DNA from: CAYQQU01 sp964419545
Lineage (GTDB): Bacteria; Bacteroidota; Bacteroidia; Chitinophagales; Saprospiraceae
Reading direction: 5' to 3'
Assembly: GCA_964419545.1 (NCBI GenBank)
Contig: CAYQQU010000006.1
Coordinates: 62,001 to 126,000, forward strand
Length of the DNA stretch: 64,000 nt
This document shows positions 18,401 to 26,927 of the stretch, one piece after another. Position numbers and translations under genes: made by a program. The notes under the pieces were generated by a model, which was given only the letters and a program-made list of their open reading frames with translations, was not told the DNA's origin and did no database searches. The first letter of the stretch is position 1. Each line of letters starts with the position of its first letter.

Positions 18401-19016
18401 GCGCGAATTCCAGGAGTTTCTGGTTGACGTCTTCCTGACTCACGCCCAGCCCGTCGATATTTTCGAGGCCGCGGTGCCGTTGCAGCTCGATGTAATAATC
18501 CCCGCCGAAGATGTTCAGCCACCAGCGCAACTCCCGCTCGGCCTGTTCCAGTTTGCCGTGCAGGATGAGTTGCGGCACTTCGGCGCCGATGCAGCAACTG
18601 GTAGCGATAAGCCCTTCGTGATATTGCTCGATCAGTTCCTTGTCGATGCGCGGGAACTTGCTGTAATAGCCCTCGATAAAACCCAGGGAGCAGAGTTTGG
18701 AAAGGTTTTCGTACCCCTGGGTGTTTTTGGCCAGCAGCAACTGGTGGTAGCGGTTGTCGGACTCGCCTTTCGCACGGGAAAAAGACTTTTGATGCCGGTC
18801 TTCCACCAGGTAGAACTCGCAGCCGATGATCGGTTTAAGGTCGCGCCGTTCGGCTTCGGATACGAATTTGAAAGCGCCGAACATATTCCCGTGGTCCGTC
18901 AGCGCTACGCCCCGCTGCCCGTCAGCTTTGGCTTTATCCATCATGGCGCCGATATCCGATGCGCCGTCCAGAAGGGAATATTGGGTATGGCAATGTAAGT
19001 GACAAAAGTCCGGCAT
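15483..19016 (-). CDS. dnaE: DNA polymerase III subunit alpha
   Basis: 1177 residues, full length for a DnaE1-type replicative polymerase. The N-terminal PHP domain starts at residue 3 with FCHLHCHTQYSLLDG and contains ALTDHGNMFG, so its metal-binding histidines look intact. The polymerase active-site segment SMPDIDIDFDDEGR is at about residues 404-417, and 'VGPGRGSAAGS' precedes it. The helix-hairpin-helix region is near residues 820-900, and the OB domain (LAGTVTMARHRIS ... GIFELSDFNGSLEFKLF) is at about 1000-1070. It polymerises the chromosome as part of the holoenzyme. The gene has its own 465-base upstream gap and is not in an obvious operon. Confidence 0.97.
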   Translation of the reverse strand: MPDFCHLHCHTQYSLLDGASDIGAMMDKAKADGQRGVALTDHGNMFGAFKFVSEAERRDLKPIIGCEFYLVEDRHQKSFSRAKGESDNRYHQLLLAKNTQGYENLSKLCSLGFIEGYYSKFPRIDKELIEQYHEGLIATSCCIGAEVPQLILHGKLEQAERELRWWLNIFGGDYYIELQRHRGLENIDGLGVSQEDVNQKLLEFARKYNIKTICTNDSHYVEEEDSEPHDILLCINTNSLLEEEKRFKFPSSDFYFKTQSEMNRLFHDIPEALDHTMEIFDKIEPLKLARDILLPAFPLPEGFKTQDDYLRHITYEGAKKRYGTITPTIKERLDFELSVIENSGYPGYFLIVQDFTTTARQMGVSVGPGRGSAAGSAVAYCIGITNVDPIKYDLLFERFLNPERISMPDIDIDFDDEGRQKVIDYVIDKYGRNQVAQIVTYGTMAAKLSLRDVGRVMNVPLSEVDRVAKTFPTHLKATLKKVLAEGDIDPKLKDNLNSEDLEKAHAFRKLAEADDDIAKMIRTAKKLEGSVRNTGIHACGVVITPDEITKYVPVKTDKETGMLVSQFDNSVAEDAGLLKMDFLGLKTLTIIKDAVRIVQETHGVEIDPEMVPLDDPKTYELFQRGETVGIFQYESTGMQRYMKELAPTQFEDLIAMNALYRPGPLEYIPNFIARKHGREPITYDLPEMQEYLEETYGITVFQEQVMLLSQKLAGFTKGQADRLRKGMGKKKKKEIDALYPIFIEGGTQRGHPKTTLDKIWKDWEAFASYAFNKSHSTCYAFVAFQTAYLKAHYPAAFMASVLTHNKNDISKVTFFLQECKRMGLTVLGPDINESVSDFSVNDEGQVRFGLSALKGVGEGPVTAILEEREAGGPFTSVFDLVRRLSLRAVNKKVLESLALGGAFDCFEDIHRAQYFAPSEKYESMLEHAIRYGQAYQSQKASAATSLFGAVDEVMVPEPSIPDCPPWSLLQQLNREKEVTGIFISGHPLDSYRVEIDNFTTCGLEKVDDHKNKPQLQLAGTVTMARHRISRNGNGWGIFELSDFNGSLEFKLFGEDYQKFKHLLEEGKALFIKGSFQRGWNNDEPEFKPREVRLLEGIAESLTESITLRLPLEVVTDEFIERLDTLCNKHQGQHHLKMELIDRKNRLKLQMTSKQRRVNADTDFVKAVEQLGVGYRLG

Positions 19017-19481
19017 AGGTCTTATTTTATTTTTACTGGTCGCTTAGGCCGACCCATCCTATCGATCCGGGTCGCTGCGATCTTTTCCGCCCTCCATTGT
19101 AGCGTTCACCGCAACGGAGGTATAGGGTGGAGATGGATCACAAAAAATTTAATCTCGTGCTTTGTAACAAAGCACTAGGCAGATTTATAAAGTTACCCAT
19201 CTGCCGGCAATGTCGGCGCCATCCGATCGACCTTTTTTTCCACATTATGTGAATAAACCCAGGATTTACCGGTTCCCGGCCCGTCCTCCCGGAGTGTAGG
19301 GATTAGCGGCATGGGTTTGCCAAGATTTACAGGCACTTAGCGCATCAGGATTACATCATTATTGCAAAAAAGCGCCACCGGAAAATCGGCACAAATACGT
19401 TTCTTCAAAATACATAAGCAAAATAGTGAGAAGGGGCTTACGCAGCCTTCGGGGGGAAAAAGACAGGCGCTGCGGCAGGGA
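19017..19481. other. Gene-free interval upstream of dnaE
   Basis: 465 bases with no credible coding frame. It contains a perfect small hairpin, GTGCTTTG-TAA-CAAAGCAC (19157-19175), and a near-palindrome CACATTATGTG around 19240-19250. No exact TAnnTTTG box for dnaE was found. No tRNA-like or repeat-family sequence was recognised. Confidence 0.6.
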
Positions 19482-20108
19482 TCAGCTCACTTCGATTACC
19501 TTGCGCCGGCCCAACTCCCGGCGCAGCTGGTCGGGGGAAGTGAAGTGGATGGCTTCGAGCCCTACGCCTTCAGCGGCTGCTACATTGCGGGCGTTGTCGT
19601 CAATGAAAATGGAAGCCGGAACGTTGACCTCGTATTTCTCGAACAAGCGCCGGTAAATACGCGGGTCCGGCTTTTTCAGTTTTTCATGCCCCGACACCAG
19701 GATGCCTTCAAACCATTGCAAAAAGTCAAAGCGCTCCAGGGCCACCGGAAAAGTCTCATAGCTCCAGTTGGTCAGCGCGAGCAGGCGGTGACTTTTGCTT
19801 TGGTACAGCCCTTCGAGCAGCGCAACCGTATCGTGGATGGCGTCACCCAGCATCTCTTCCCAGCGGCCGTAATAGGCGCGGATCGGTTCTTCGTACTGCG
19901 GATGTTCCGCCACCAGCAGTTCGGTAGCTTCGGCGAGCGGCCGGCCGGCGTCCTGCTCTTCGTTCCAGGCGGGAGAACAGATCTCCGTCAGAAAGTAGCG
20001 CATCTCCTCTTCATCGTCGAAAACCTGCCGGAAAACGTATTCGGGGTTCCAGTCGATCAAAACGCCTCCCAGGTCAAAAATTACGGTGTCGAAGGATTTG
20101 TCAGCCAT
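19482..20108 (-). CDS. HAD family hydrolase (subfamily IA, YihX/epoxide-hydrolase-N type)
   Basis: 208 residues. Motif I is FDTVIFDLGGVLIDW: the nucleophile Asp is present, while the usual second Asp is Gly, as in the YihX-like 'FDLGGVL' branch. Motif II is 'LLALTNWS', motif III is the 'KLKKPDPRIYRRL' lysine block and motif IV is 'IFIDDNARNVAAAEG'. A helical cap lies between residues ~20 and 90. It is probably a cytoplasmic phosphatase acting on a small sugar or nucleotide phosphate, with unknown substrate. The gene stands alone, divergent from a secreted lectin-like protein and sharing a compact promoter region with it. Confidence 0.9.
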   Translation of the reverse strand: MADKSFDTVIFDLGGVLIDWNPEYVFRQVFDDEEEMRYFLTEICSPAWNEEQDAGRPLAEATELLVAEHPQYEEPIRAYYGRWEEMLGDAIHDTVALLEGLYQSKSHRLLALTNWSYETFPVALERFDFLQWFEGILVSGHEKLKKPDPRIYRRLFEKYEVNVPASIFIDDNARNVAAAEGVGLEAIHFTSPDQLRRELGRRKVIEVS

Positions 20109-20134
20109 GGTCCAATGGTCTTTTGAATGGAGTT

Positions 20135-20150
20135 CAAATGTATAGATTTG
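20135..20150. promoter_or_regulatory. Back-to-back divergent -7 boxes between HAD and lectin-like genes
   Basis: CAAATGTATAGATTTG contains TACATTTG read on the minus strand (20142-20135) and TAGATTTG on the plus strand (20143-20150); both fit TAnnTTTG. The plus box has a TTTG 17 bases upstream (20122-20125). A plus-strand start site near 20157 would leave no leader for the ATG at 20160, favouring the ATG at 20220. Confidence 0.4.
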
Positions 20151-20219
20151 CCCTGAATTATGCTATTTTTCTCGCTCTGTCTAACCACGCGACCTTCTGT
20201 TTTCGGAAAACGGACCACC

Positions 20220-21836
20220 ATGAAATTTACCGCAACGCTAATCTTCCTGCTTCTCTTCCTGCTCCCGTCACGGGCCCAGTTTTTTCTCAACGGCGACGCT
20301 ATCCAGGTCAACGACACCTGCTTTCAGCTCACCGAACCGGTAAACTGGCAATCGGGCTCTATCTGGAACCCCGAAAAGATCAACCTCAACCAATCCTTCG
20401 AGGTCGTCATGCGCATATTCCTGGGCTGCAAAGACGCCGACGGCGCCGACGGTATCGTTTTCGGGTTCCAACCCATCAGCACTTCTATCGGATCGCAGGG
20501 GGGAGGCATCGGTTTCTCCGGCATCGTCCCGTCGCTGGGCATCGAGTTCGACACGTACCAGAACGCCAACCTGAACGATCCTTTCTTTGACCACATCGCC
20601 GTTATCCGCAACGGCGACCTCAACCATTTCAACAATAACACGCTGGCCGGCCCGACCTTTGCCAGCGAGGACGGCCCCGATATCGAAGACTGCCGGGAAC
20701 ACGACATCCGGGTCAGCTGGGACGCCGACGCCCGGACGCTGCGCATCTATCTCGACTGCTCGCTGCGGCTGACCTATTCCGGCGATATCGTCAACGAGAT
20801 ATTCGGCGGCGACCCATTCGTGTTCTGGGGGTTCACCTCCGCCACCGGCGGTCTGAACAACCGCCAGACGGTCTGCTTTCGCTACACCACGTTTATCGAT
20901 CAGCTGGAAGACGTAGTGATCTGCCCGGGCGGCAAATACCAGCTTACCGCCCGCGGCGGCACGAGCTACCGCTGGACGCCCGCGGCCGGCCTCAGCAATC
21001 CCGATATTCCCAATCCCATTGCCCGCCCGGACACGACGACCACCTACCTCGTCGAGATCCAGGACGGCTGCGGTAACCCTTTTCAGGACGACATCGTGGT
21101 GACCGTCGCCGGCGACTCCGTCTTCTTCGACCTCGGACCGGATACCACCATTTGTGAAGACCGGCCCCTGCTGCTCGACGCTTCTTCGGGGACGGCTACC
21201 TACCAATGGTCGGACGGCAGCACAGCGCCTACCCTTCTCGTCGACCAATCCGGCGCCTATCGCGTGACGGTCACCCGCACCGACACCATCTGCGTGGCCA
21301 GCGACTGGGTGGACATCGACGTCATACCGCTCACCCAAGCCGACCTGGGTAGCGACACCACCCTCTGCCAGGAACAAAAACTCCTGCTGCGGGCCACCGA
21401 CCCCAATGCCGATACCTACCGCTGGCAGAACGGCGCCGCCGCCGACACGTTCCTCGTCGACCGGCCCGGCCGTTACGAAGTGAGCGTCGGCAATCAATGC
21501 GGCGAGGCGGTCGACGCCATCGAGGTGACCTACGAAGATTGCCGGCAGGCCTATATTCCCAACGCTTTTTCGCCCAACTTCGACGGGCTTAACGACCGCT
21601 TCCAGGTATACGCCGATAGCGACGTGGCCCAGGTGGCCGTAATGCGCATCTTCAATCGCTGGGGCGGCCTGGTATACGAGGCCGAAGCCATCGATGTACA
21701 AGACCCGCGTCACGGCTGGGACGGCGCCGCCCGGGGCGATCCCCAACCCGCCGGGCTTTACCTGTATTACCTGGAAATCGTTTTCCGGGACGGCTTCCGG
21801 GAAGTGGTCACCGGTGAAGTGACGCTGTTGCGGTAA
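20220..21836 (+). CDS. Secreted L-type lectin-like protein with CHU_C (T9SS type B) domain
   Basis: 538 residues from the chosen ATG, which begins a clean signal peptide (MKFTATLIFLLLFLLPSRAQ); an in-frame ATG 60 bases upstream would add 20 residues before it. Residues ~20-240 look like a legume/L-type lectin sandwich: 'ADGIVFGFQ', 'LGIEFDTYQN' and 'FVFWGFTSATGG' are typical strands. Two or three Ig-like modules with 'LGPDTTICEDRPLLLDA' and 'LGSDTTLCQEQKLLLRA' follow. The C-terminus (YIPNAFSPNFDGLNDRF ... IFNRWGGLVYE ... GWDG) is the gliding-motility sorting domain. It is probably surface-exposed and sugar-binding. Its 3' end overlaps the convergent transporter gene by 29 bases. Confidence 0.88.
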   Translation: MKFTATLIFLLLFLLPSRAQFFLNGDAIQVNDTCFQLTEPVNWQSGSIWNPEKINLNQSFEVVMRIFLGCKDADGADGIVFGFQPISTSIGSQGGGIGFSGIVPSLGIEFDTYQNANLNDPFFDHIAVIRNGDLNHFNNNTLAGPTFASEDGPDIEDCREHDIRVSWDADARTLRIYLDCSLRLTYSGDIVNEIFGGDPFVFWGFTSATGGLNNRQTVCFRYTTFIDQLEDVVICPGGKYQLTARGGTSYRWTPAAGLSNPDIPNPIARPDTTTTYLVEIQDGCGNPFQDDIVVTVAGDSVFFDLGPDTTICEDRPLLLDASSGTATYQWSDGSTAPTLLVDQSGAYRVTVTRTDTICVASDWVDIDVIPLTQADLGSDTTLCQEQKLLLRATDPNADTYRWQNGAAADTFLVDRPGRYEVSVGNQCGEAVDAIEVTYEDCRQAYIPNAFSPNFDGLNDRFQVYADSDVAQVAVMRIFNRWGGLVYEAEAIDVQDPRHGWDGAARGDPQPAGLYLYYLEIVFRDGFREVVTGEVTLLR

Positions 21837-23124
21837 TTTTCTCAGCAGGCATCCGGACGGATCGCAGCAGCAGCAGGCCGACGATGAAGAAGAATCCGAG
21901 CAGCAACAGGCTGCTCCGCATGCTCCCCGTCAGTTGTTCCATAAACCCAAAAAGGAAAGTACCCAGGATAATCGCCACTTTTTCCAATACGTCGTAAAAG
22001 CTGAAATATGAGGTAGGATCTTGCGTCCCGGCAGGCAGCAACTTTGAATAGGTGGACCGCGACAGCGACTGGATGCCGCCCATCACCAGCCCTACGCCGC
22101 CCGCCAGCGCGTAAAAATGCCACTTGATGGTCACGAAATAACCCACGATGCAGATCGTCGTCCAGATCAGCAGAGCGATCGTCAGAGAAAATTTGTTGCC
22201 GCGCCACTCCGAGAGCCAGGCAAAAAGATATGCGCCGAAGATAGCCACCAATTGCAGCAGCAGGATCAACAAGATCAGCTCGCTGGTCTCGAAGGCCAGT
22301 TCTTTTTCCGCAAAGGTCGCCGCCAGAAACAGTACGGTCTGCACCCCTGCGCTGTATGCGAAGAATGACCAGAGGAAAGTTTTGGTGTGGCGCTGTCCCT
22401 GCAGCGCCCGCCACACTTTTTTCAGTTCCTTCGCGCCGCGGGTCAGCAGTTCCGGCTGCGGGCGCTCCGGGCTGTCGCTGGGCAGCCGCCGAAAAGGGAT
22501 CAGCGCAAACCCCAGCCACCACAACCCCACACTGACGAAAGCCAGACGGGTGGCGAAACCCGGCCCGGGTAGCCCCAGGGGTTCTGCAAACTGGATGAGG
22601 ACGAGGTTGAAAACCAATAAAATGACACTGCCGACGTAGCCGTACGCAAACCCCATGGCGCTGACCCGGTCGTACCGCTCCGGCGTAGCGATCACCGGCA
22701 GAAAGGCGTTGTAAAATACCAACGCGCCGGCGAAACCGATGAGGGCCGCCATGAAAGCAGCGGCGCCCAGCCCCAGCGTGTCCATACCGTCGAAAAAGAA
22801 CAACAGCAGACAGGCAGCCGAGCCGAGGATGGTGAAAAATTTGAGAAAAAATTTGCGGCGCCCGCCGTAGTCGGCAATGCCGGACAGCAGGGGCGAGAGC
22901 GCGGCGATAAGCAAGTAGGAGCAAGAGATCGCGTAGGCGTAAAGCGAGCTGTTGGAAAGGGTTAAAGCCCCGAGCTCGATCTGATCGTCGGTGACCGCCA
23001 CGTAATAGGCCGGGAAAATAGCCGCCGTGATCACCAGGGCGAAGGCCGAATTGGCCCAGTCGAAGAACGCCCAGCCGCGAAGCGTGCGCGGATCGTTCAG
23101 CCGGTTTTGGGTATTCTGTTGCAT
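21808..23124 (-). CDS. UMF1 family MFS transporter (Atg22-like)
   Basis: 438 residues with about twelve hydrophobic segments. The opening RGWAFFDWANSAFALVITAAIFPAYY is the family signature, 'GIADYGGRRKFFLKFFTILG' is the MFS loop 2-3 motif and 'GGIQSLSRSTYSKLLPAGT' is the typical C-terminal half motif. It is an inner-membrane permease of unknown substrate; the yeast relative Atg22 exports amino acids from the vacuole. It converges on the lectin-like gene with a 29-base overlap of the ends and diverges from rimK across 89 bases. Confidence 0.92.
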   Translation of the reverse strand: MQQNTQNRLNDPRTLRGWAFFDWANSAFALVITAAIFPAYYVAVTDDQIELGALTLSNSSLYAYAISCSYLLIAALSPLLSGIADYGGRRKFFLKFFTILGSAACLLLFFFDGMDTLGLGAAAFMAALIGFAGALVFYNAFLPVIATPERYDRVSAMGFAYGYVGSVILLVFNLVLIQFAEPLGLPGPGFATRLAFVSVGLWWLGFALIPFRRLPSDSPERPQPELLTRGAKELKKVWRALQGQRHTKTFLWSFFAYSAGVQTVLFLAATFAEKELAFETSELILLILLLQLVAIFGAYLFAWLSEWRGNKFSLTIALLIWTTICIVGYFVTIKWHFYALAGGVGLVMGGIQSLSRSTYSKLLPAGTQDPTSYFSFYDVLEKVAIILGTFLFGFMEQLTGSMRSSLLLLGFFFIVGLLLLRSVRMPAEKITATASLHR

Positions 23125-23183
23125 TTTTCGCAGTCATTTGGGTGCGCCTGCGCCAAGATAAAGAACCTGCTCCGCAATTTGCG

Positions 23184-23191
23184 TACTTTTG
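23184..23191 (+). promoter_or_regulatory. Candidate -7 box (TACTTTTG) for the rimK operon
   Basis: TACTTTTG is an exact TAnnTTTG match 23 bases before the rimK ATG. No clear -33 TTTG is seen at the right distance. Confidence 0.35.
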
Positions 23192-23213
23192 ACGTCCGCT
23201 TACAACAGAAAAT

Positions 23214-24089
23214 ATGACCATCTATATTCTCTCGCGCGGGCCCTACCTGTATTCGACCCGGCGCTTGCGGGAAGCGGCGGAAAAGAGGGGACACGAAGTG
23301 CAGGTCATCGACCACACGCGCTGCAGCCTGTTCATGGGCGACGGCCGGGTGACCATCCACTACGACGGCGCTTATTTGTCGCCTCCTGACGCCGTCATTC
23401 CCCGGATCGGAGCCTCGGTTACCGCCCAGGGCGCGGCCGTGGTCAACCACCTGGAGGCGATGGGTATCTTTACGGTAGCCAGGGCCGAAGCGCTGCAATG
23501 GGCGCGCAATAAGCTGCGGTGCCTGCAGATGCTGGCCCAACACGGGATCGACACGCCGCGCACCGCACTGGCCACGGGCGCCCACACCTTGCTGCCGCTG
23601 GTGGAACAGCTGGGCGGCCTGCCCGTCGTCATCAAGCTCAACGAAAGCACCCACGGGGTAGGCGTCATGCTGACGCACACGCTGGACAACGCCGCGGCTA
23701 CCCTGGAAGCTTTCCAGCGTTTGCAGGAGCGCGTGCTGATCCAGGAGTTCATCGCCGAAGCCGGCGGCGCCGATATCCGGGCATTCGTCGTCGGCGGGAA
23801 GATCGTTTCGGTGATCAAAAGGCAGGCGCCCGAAGGAGAATTCCGGTCCAACCTGCACCGGGGCGCCGTCGCTTCTCCGGCGGTGCTCAGCGAAGCCGAA
23901 GCCAGGGTAGTCAAAGCAAGCGTCCGGCTGCTTGGCCTGGACGTGGCGGGGGTGGACCTACTCCGCTCCCGGCGCGGCCCCCTCATCATGGAAGTCAATG
24001 CCTCCCCCGGTCTCGAAGGCGTCGAAAGTACGACCGGCGTCGACATTGCGGGGCTGATCATAAAGTTTATCGAAAGCAAAAAAGGCTGA
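23214..24089 (+). CDS. rimK: RimK family ATP-grasp alpha-L-glutamate ligase
   Basis: 291 residues, matching RimK (about 300). The N-terminal preATP-grasp domain holds 'PRIGASVTAQGAAVVNHLEAMG'. The ATP-grasp core has 'VIKLNESTHGVGVML' (glycine-rich loop), 'QEFIAEAGGADIRAFVVGG', the basic 'FRSNLHRGA' loop and the metal-binding 'IMEVNASPGLEGVE'. It ligates glutamate to a carboxyl terminus, in E. coli to ribosomal protein S6, although the substrate may differ here. Its TGA shares one base with the ATG of the next gene (TGATG), so the two are translationally coupled. Function therefore probably relates to the downstream deacylase. Confidence 0.93.
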   Translation: MTIYILSRGPYLYSTRRLREAAEKRGHEVQVIDHTRCSLFMGDGRVTIHYDGAYLSPPDAVIPRIGASVTAQGAAVVNHLEAMGIFTVARAEALQWARNKLRCLQMLAQHGIDTPRTALATGAHTLLPLVEQLGGLPVVIKLNESTHGVGVMLTHTLDNAAATLEAFQRLQERVLIQEFIAEAGGADIRAFVVGGKIVSVIKRQAPEGEFRSNLHRGAVASPAVLSEAEARVVKASVRLLGLDVAGVDLLRSRRGPLIMEVNASPGLEGVESTTGVDIAGLIIKFIESKKG

Positions 24090-25042
24090 TGCAAAACGCA
24101 ATCACCATCCACGATACGACCGTCGCGCCCGGCCGGGAGGCCCTGATCAAGTTGTCGGCAGGCCGCCTGCCCAGCGGCAACCTGCTGCAGATCTGCACGC
24201 ACGTCTTCCACAGCCGCCGGCCGGGGCCGACGGTGCTGGTGCTGGGCGGCGTCCACGGCGACGAAATCAACGGGGTAGCCATCGTCGGGCAGGCCCTGCG
24301 CGAAGACCTGTTCTCGGACCTCCGCTGCGGTACGGTCATCGCCATTCCCCTGCTCAACCTGTACGGGTTTATCCATTTTTCCCGGGAACTGCCCGACGGC
24401 AAAGACGTCAACCGCAGCTTCCCGGGCAACAGCAAAGGCTCACTCGCCTCCAGGGTGGCCCGGCTCCTGACGCAGCATATCCTGCCGCACGCCGACCTGG
24501 GCGTGGACTTCCACAGCGGCGGCAACGGTCTTTACAACTATCCCCAGATCCGCTTTTCGGGCGATGACCCTTCCAGTGAAACCCTCGCCCGCGCTTTCGG
24601 GGCGCCCTTTCTAATTGCCAAAAGGCCCATTGCCCGTTCACTCCGGAAAGCGGCGCTGCGGGACAAAAAACCGATCTTGGTGTTTGAGGGCGGCGAAAAC
24701 CACCGCCACGATCCTTTTGCGACGCATAAAGCCCTGGAAGGGCTACGCCGGCTGCTACAGGCCCAGGGAATGGTGGGCGGCAAGGCTGAGCCCGCCCGGT
24801 GCCGCCTCTTTCGCAAGACCGCCTGGATGCGGGCGCCCCGCGCCGGCATGTTTTACGGCGCCAAAGCAGCAGGGCAGCGCGTGCGGAAAGGCGAACCGCT
24901 GGGAAGAATTGACGACCCGCAAAGCCGGAGCTCCGTGACTGTCTTCGCCACCCGCGACGGGTACTGCATCGGCCATCGCAATAGCCCGGTCATCAGTCAG
25001 GGCGACGCTCTTTTTCACCTCGCCTACGAAATGGAGGATTGA
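24089..25042 (+). CDS. Succinylglutamate desuccinylase/aspartoacylase family zinc hydrolase
   Basis: 317 residues from the coupled ATG; the open frame extends further upstream into rimK but the coupled start fits the family length. 'LGGVHGDEINGVAI' (about residues 49-62) supplies the first zinc ligands His and Glu, and 'LGVDFHSGGNG' the third, His. The C-terminal beta domain 'FYGAKAAGQRVRKGEPLGRIDDP' resembles the lipoyl-like lid of M14/AstE proteins. It should hydrolyse an N-acyl amino acid or a glutamyl amide. Pairing with RimK is recurrent in bacteria; a writer/eraser pair for glutamylation is a reasonable inference. Confidence 0.88.
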   Translation: MQNAITIHDTTVAPGREALIKLSAGRLPSGNLLQICTHVFHSRRPGPTVLVLGGVHGDEINGVAIVGQALREDLFSDLRCGTVIAIPLLNLYGFIHFSRELPDGKDVNRSFPGNSKGSLASRVARLLTQHILPHADLGVDFHSGGNGLYNYPQIRFSGDDPSSETLARAFGAPFLIAKRPIARSLRKAALRDKKPILVFEGGENHRHDPFATHKALEGLRRLLQAQGMVGGKAEPARCRLFRKTAWMRAPRAGMFYGAKAAGQRVRKGEPLGRIDDPQSRSSVTVFATRDGYCIGHRNSPVISQGDALFHLAYEMED

Positions 25043-25048
25043 ACCCAT

Positions 25049-25090
25049 TAAAAAAAAACGGGCAAGCACCACTGAAGGAATGCTTGCCCG
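25049..25090 (-). terminator. Rho-independent terminator of the lipoprotein operon
   Basis: On the minus strand a perfect 10-bp stem CGGGCAAGCA / TGCTTGCCCG (25090-25081 and 25068-25059) with a 12-base loop is followed by a run of nine or more T (25058-25049). It lies 47 bases past the stop of the minus-strand gene at 25137 and also just after the plus-strand deacylase gene. Confidence 0.9.
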
Positions 25091-25136
25091 CAAGTTTTAT
25101 GACGAATGCTTAAAGCTTGGGTTTAGTCCTTTAGGA

Positions 25137-26927
25137 TTATTGCGGTGGGCGGGAAGTCGCAGAGCCGCGACCGAAGGCGTCGATGTACTCCTGGCAGGCC
25201 AGGTCGGGCACTTCGATATCCAGGTACTCGAATCGCAGCGCTTTGCCATTCTCTTCGTAGTTGATATCCACCGTTTCGTAAAAATCGTAAACCGGGCTTT
25301 CGATGTTGAAGGTCGAATCCTTCGTCGGCACCTGCAGGGCCAGCACACAGCGGTCGAGCTGACGGTAAGAGATGCGGAAGTCATAGGTTTCGCTCTTCTC
25401 CAGCGAGCTCGTCTCGCCTTCGCCGCTGCGCAGGATGCCCAGCTTGCTCCAGGTCGTACAACCCGTCTGGCGGAAGAGGATCGGCAAGGTCGGCACGACG
25501 ATCAGGTCGTTGAATTCGCTGCTGCAGGTACCGCGTACCGCGACTTCGACCGTCAGGGCGTTAGCGTTGTCGATGACGTCGCTCACGTCGATGACGTAAG
25601 TGCCGCTGCACGTATTGAGCGGGGCGCTTTCGAACAGCAGTTCTTGCTTGCAGTCTTCAGAGAACCCGTTGTAGATCCGCAGCACGGCGTCCTCATCTAC
25701 TCCGCGCAGGACGTAGATCTGTTCCCCGTTGTAGAAGCGGAAGAACTCAGGCTCGCCGATCACTTCGTCGGTCACTTCGTTGTCTACGATACGCACGAAT
25801 TCGGCGAAGTAGAAGCGCTGAGGATCGCTTTCGCTGATCCCGGAGACGATGTCGAGGCGCGCGAAGCGGCAGAACGAGAAGCTGGAAGTCAGCAGCCAGG
25901 TAGAAAGGTGCGGCTGACGGTAGTTGACCACCAGATCGCCGTAGGCGTCGCGGGTAACCTGGGCCGTCATTTCGACCTGCCATTCGGCTTCTTCTTCGTC
26001 GAAGCTCAGCACCGAAACCTCGTCGCCTTCCTGGTAGGGCTGATAGGTTTGCGGGTTGATGATGTTTTCGCTGATGTGGAAAGTAACGTCGATCGGTTCG
26101 GAGAAAGTTTTCACTTCTTTGTCGTCGACGAACATATCCAGGCTGTAGGCGGCGATAGACTTCACCGGCACGTTGCCGATGTACTCGCCGTCGAGGTCGC
26201 GCACGTGGCGGGCCAGCTGACCGCCGGGTACGGCATTGGCGGCGTTGCCGTTGTAGAGGTCGTAATGCTTCATCATGACGTTAACCTCGCCGGTGAGCAT
26301 CACGCCTTCCTGGTCGTACACCAGGGTGCCGGAGGGCACTTGCACTTCCACCAATTCCGCACGCTGCGTAGGTGAAGAGGCGAAGCTGACTTCTTCGGCA
26401 GCGCCCTGGCTGCTGACGTCAAACTGGGAGGCGCGGGTGGCCACCCCATCCATTTCCCGGTCATGCTGACGCATTTTCAGCGTCATCAGCCGGTTTTCGC
26501 CTTCCACCAGGGAGAAGGAACGATAAAGCGTTTCGTAGCCCTCCGCTTCGAATTTGAGAGTGAAGTCGACCGGTTCTTCCGGCGTCGGTTCTTCGATTTT
26601 GCGAACACCGAGCTGGAGGATGCCGACCGCGGGGTCGTCGAGGTTGGTGTCCAGCGACAGGCTTTTCTCACCGAGTACGGAATAAACCTTATCGCGGTCT
26701 TCGCCGAGTACCGTGATACTGAGGTCCTCGGGCAAGGGTACGCCGATTTCTTCGTCCACGATTTGCAAGGTCAGCGGGTTGAGCACCACGTCGGTGTCGA
26801 CGTAAAGGACCACATCCTGTCGCAGGTCGTCAAAATCGCGGCAGGACTGCAGACCGGCCCCAACGACAATAAGCAGGGCAAGGAGTTTGGTTACAGATCT
26901 GAAGTCGTAAAGATTTCTCATGATCAT
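25137..26927 (-). CDS. Large lipoprotein with carboxypeptidase-regulatory-like domains
   Basis: 596 residues. A signal ending VVGAGLQSC puts a lipobox cysteine at residue 29 (27 if the third-codon Met starts the protein). The body is beta-rich: 'LTLQIVDEEIGVPLPEDLSITVLG' and 'VDFTLKFEAEGYETLYRSFSLVEGEN' resemble carboxypeptidase-regulatory-like modules, and a later 'VYDQEGVMLTGEVNVMMKHYDLYNG' block resembles regions found in surface lipoproteins of this phylum. No catalytic motif is seen. The start overlaps the stop of the upstream outer-membrane gene by four bases (ATGA), so the two are coupled, suggesting that they form one envelope complex. Confidence 0.75.
   Translation of the reverse strand: MIMRNLYDFRSVTKLLALLIVVGAGLQSCRDFDDLRQDVVLYVDTDVVLNPLTLQIVDEEIGVPLPEDLSITVLGEDRDKVYSVLGEKSLSLDTNLDDPAVGILQLGVRKIEEPTPEEPVDFTLKFEAEGYETLYRSFSLVEGENRLMTLKMRQHDREMDGVATRASQFDVSSQGAAEEVSFASSPTQRAELVEVQVPSGTLVYDQEGVMLTGEVNVMMKHYDLYNGNAANAVPGGQLARHVRDLDGEYIGNVPVKSIAAYSLDMFVDDKEVKTFSEPIDVTFHISENIINPQTYQPYQEGDEVSVLSFDEEEAEWQVEMTAQVTRDAYGDLVVNYRQPHLSTWLLTSSFSFCRFARLDIVSGISESDPQRFYFAEFVRIVDNEVTDEVIGEPEFFRFYNGEQIYVLRGVDEDAVLRIYNGFSEDCKQELLFESAPLNTCSGTYVIDVSDVIDNANALTVEVAVRGTCSSEFNDLIVVPTLPILFRQTGCTTWSKLGILRSGEGETSSLEKSETYDFRISYRQLDRCVLALQVPTKDSTFNIESPVYDFYETVDINYEENGKALRFEYLDIEVPDLACQEYIDAFGRGSATSRPPQ

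Noticed and set aside
19362..20126. 254-codon plus-strand ORF opposite the HAD gene
   Set aside because: The minus strand has all four HAD motifs; the plus frame is antisense and starts in the intergenic region without family similarity.
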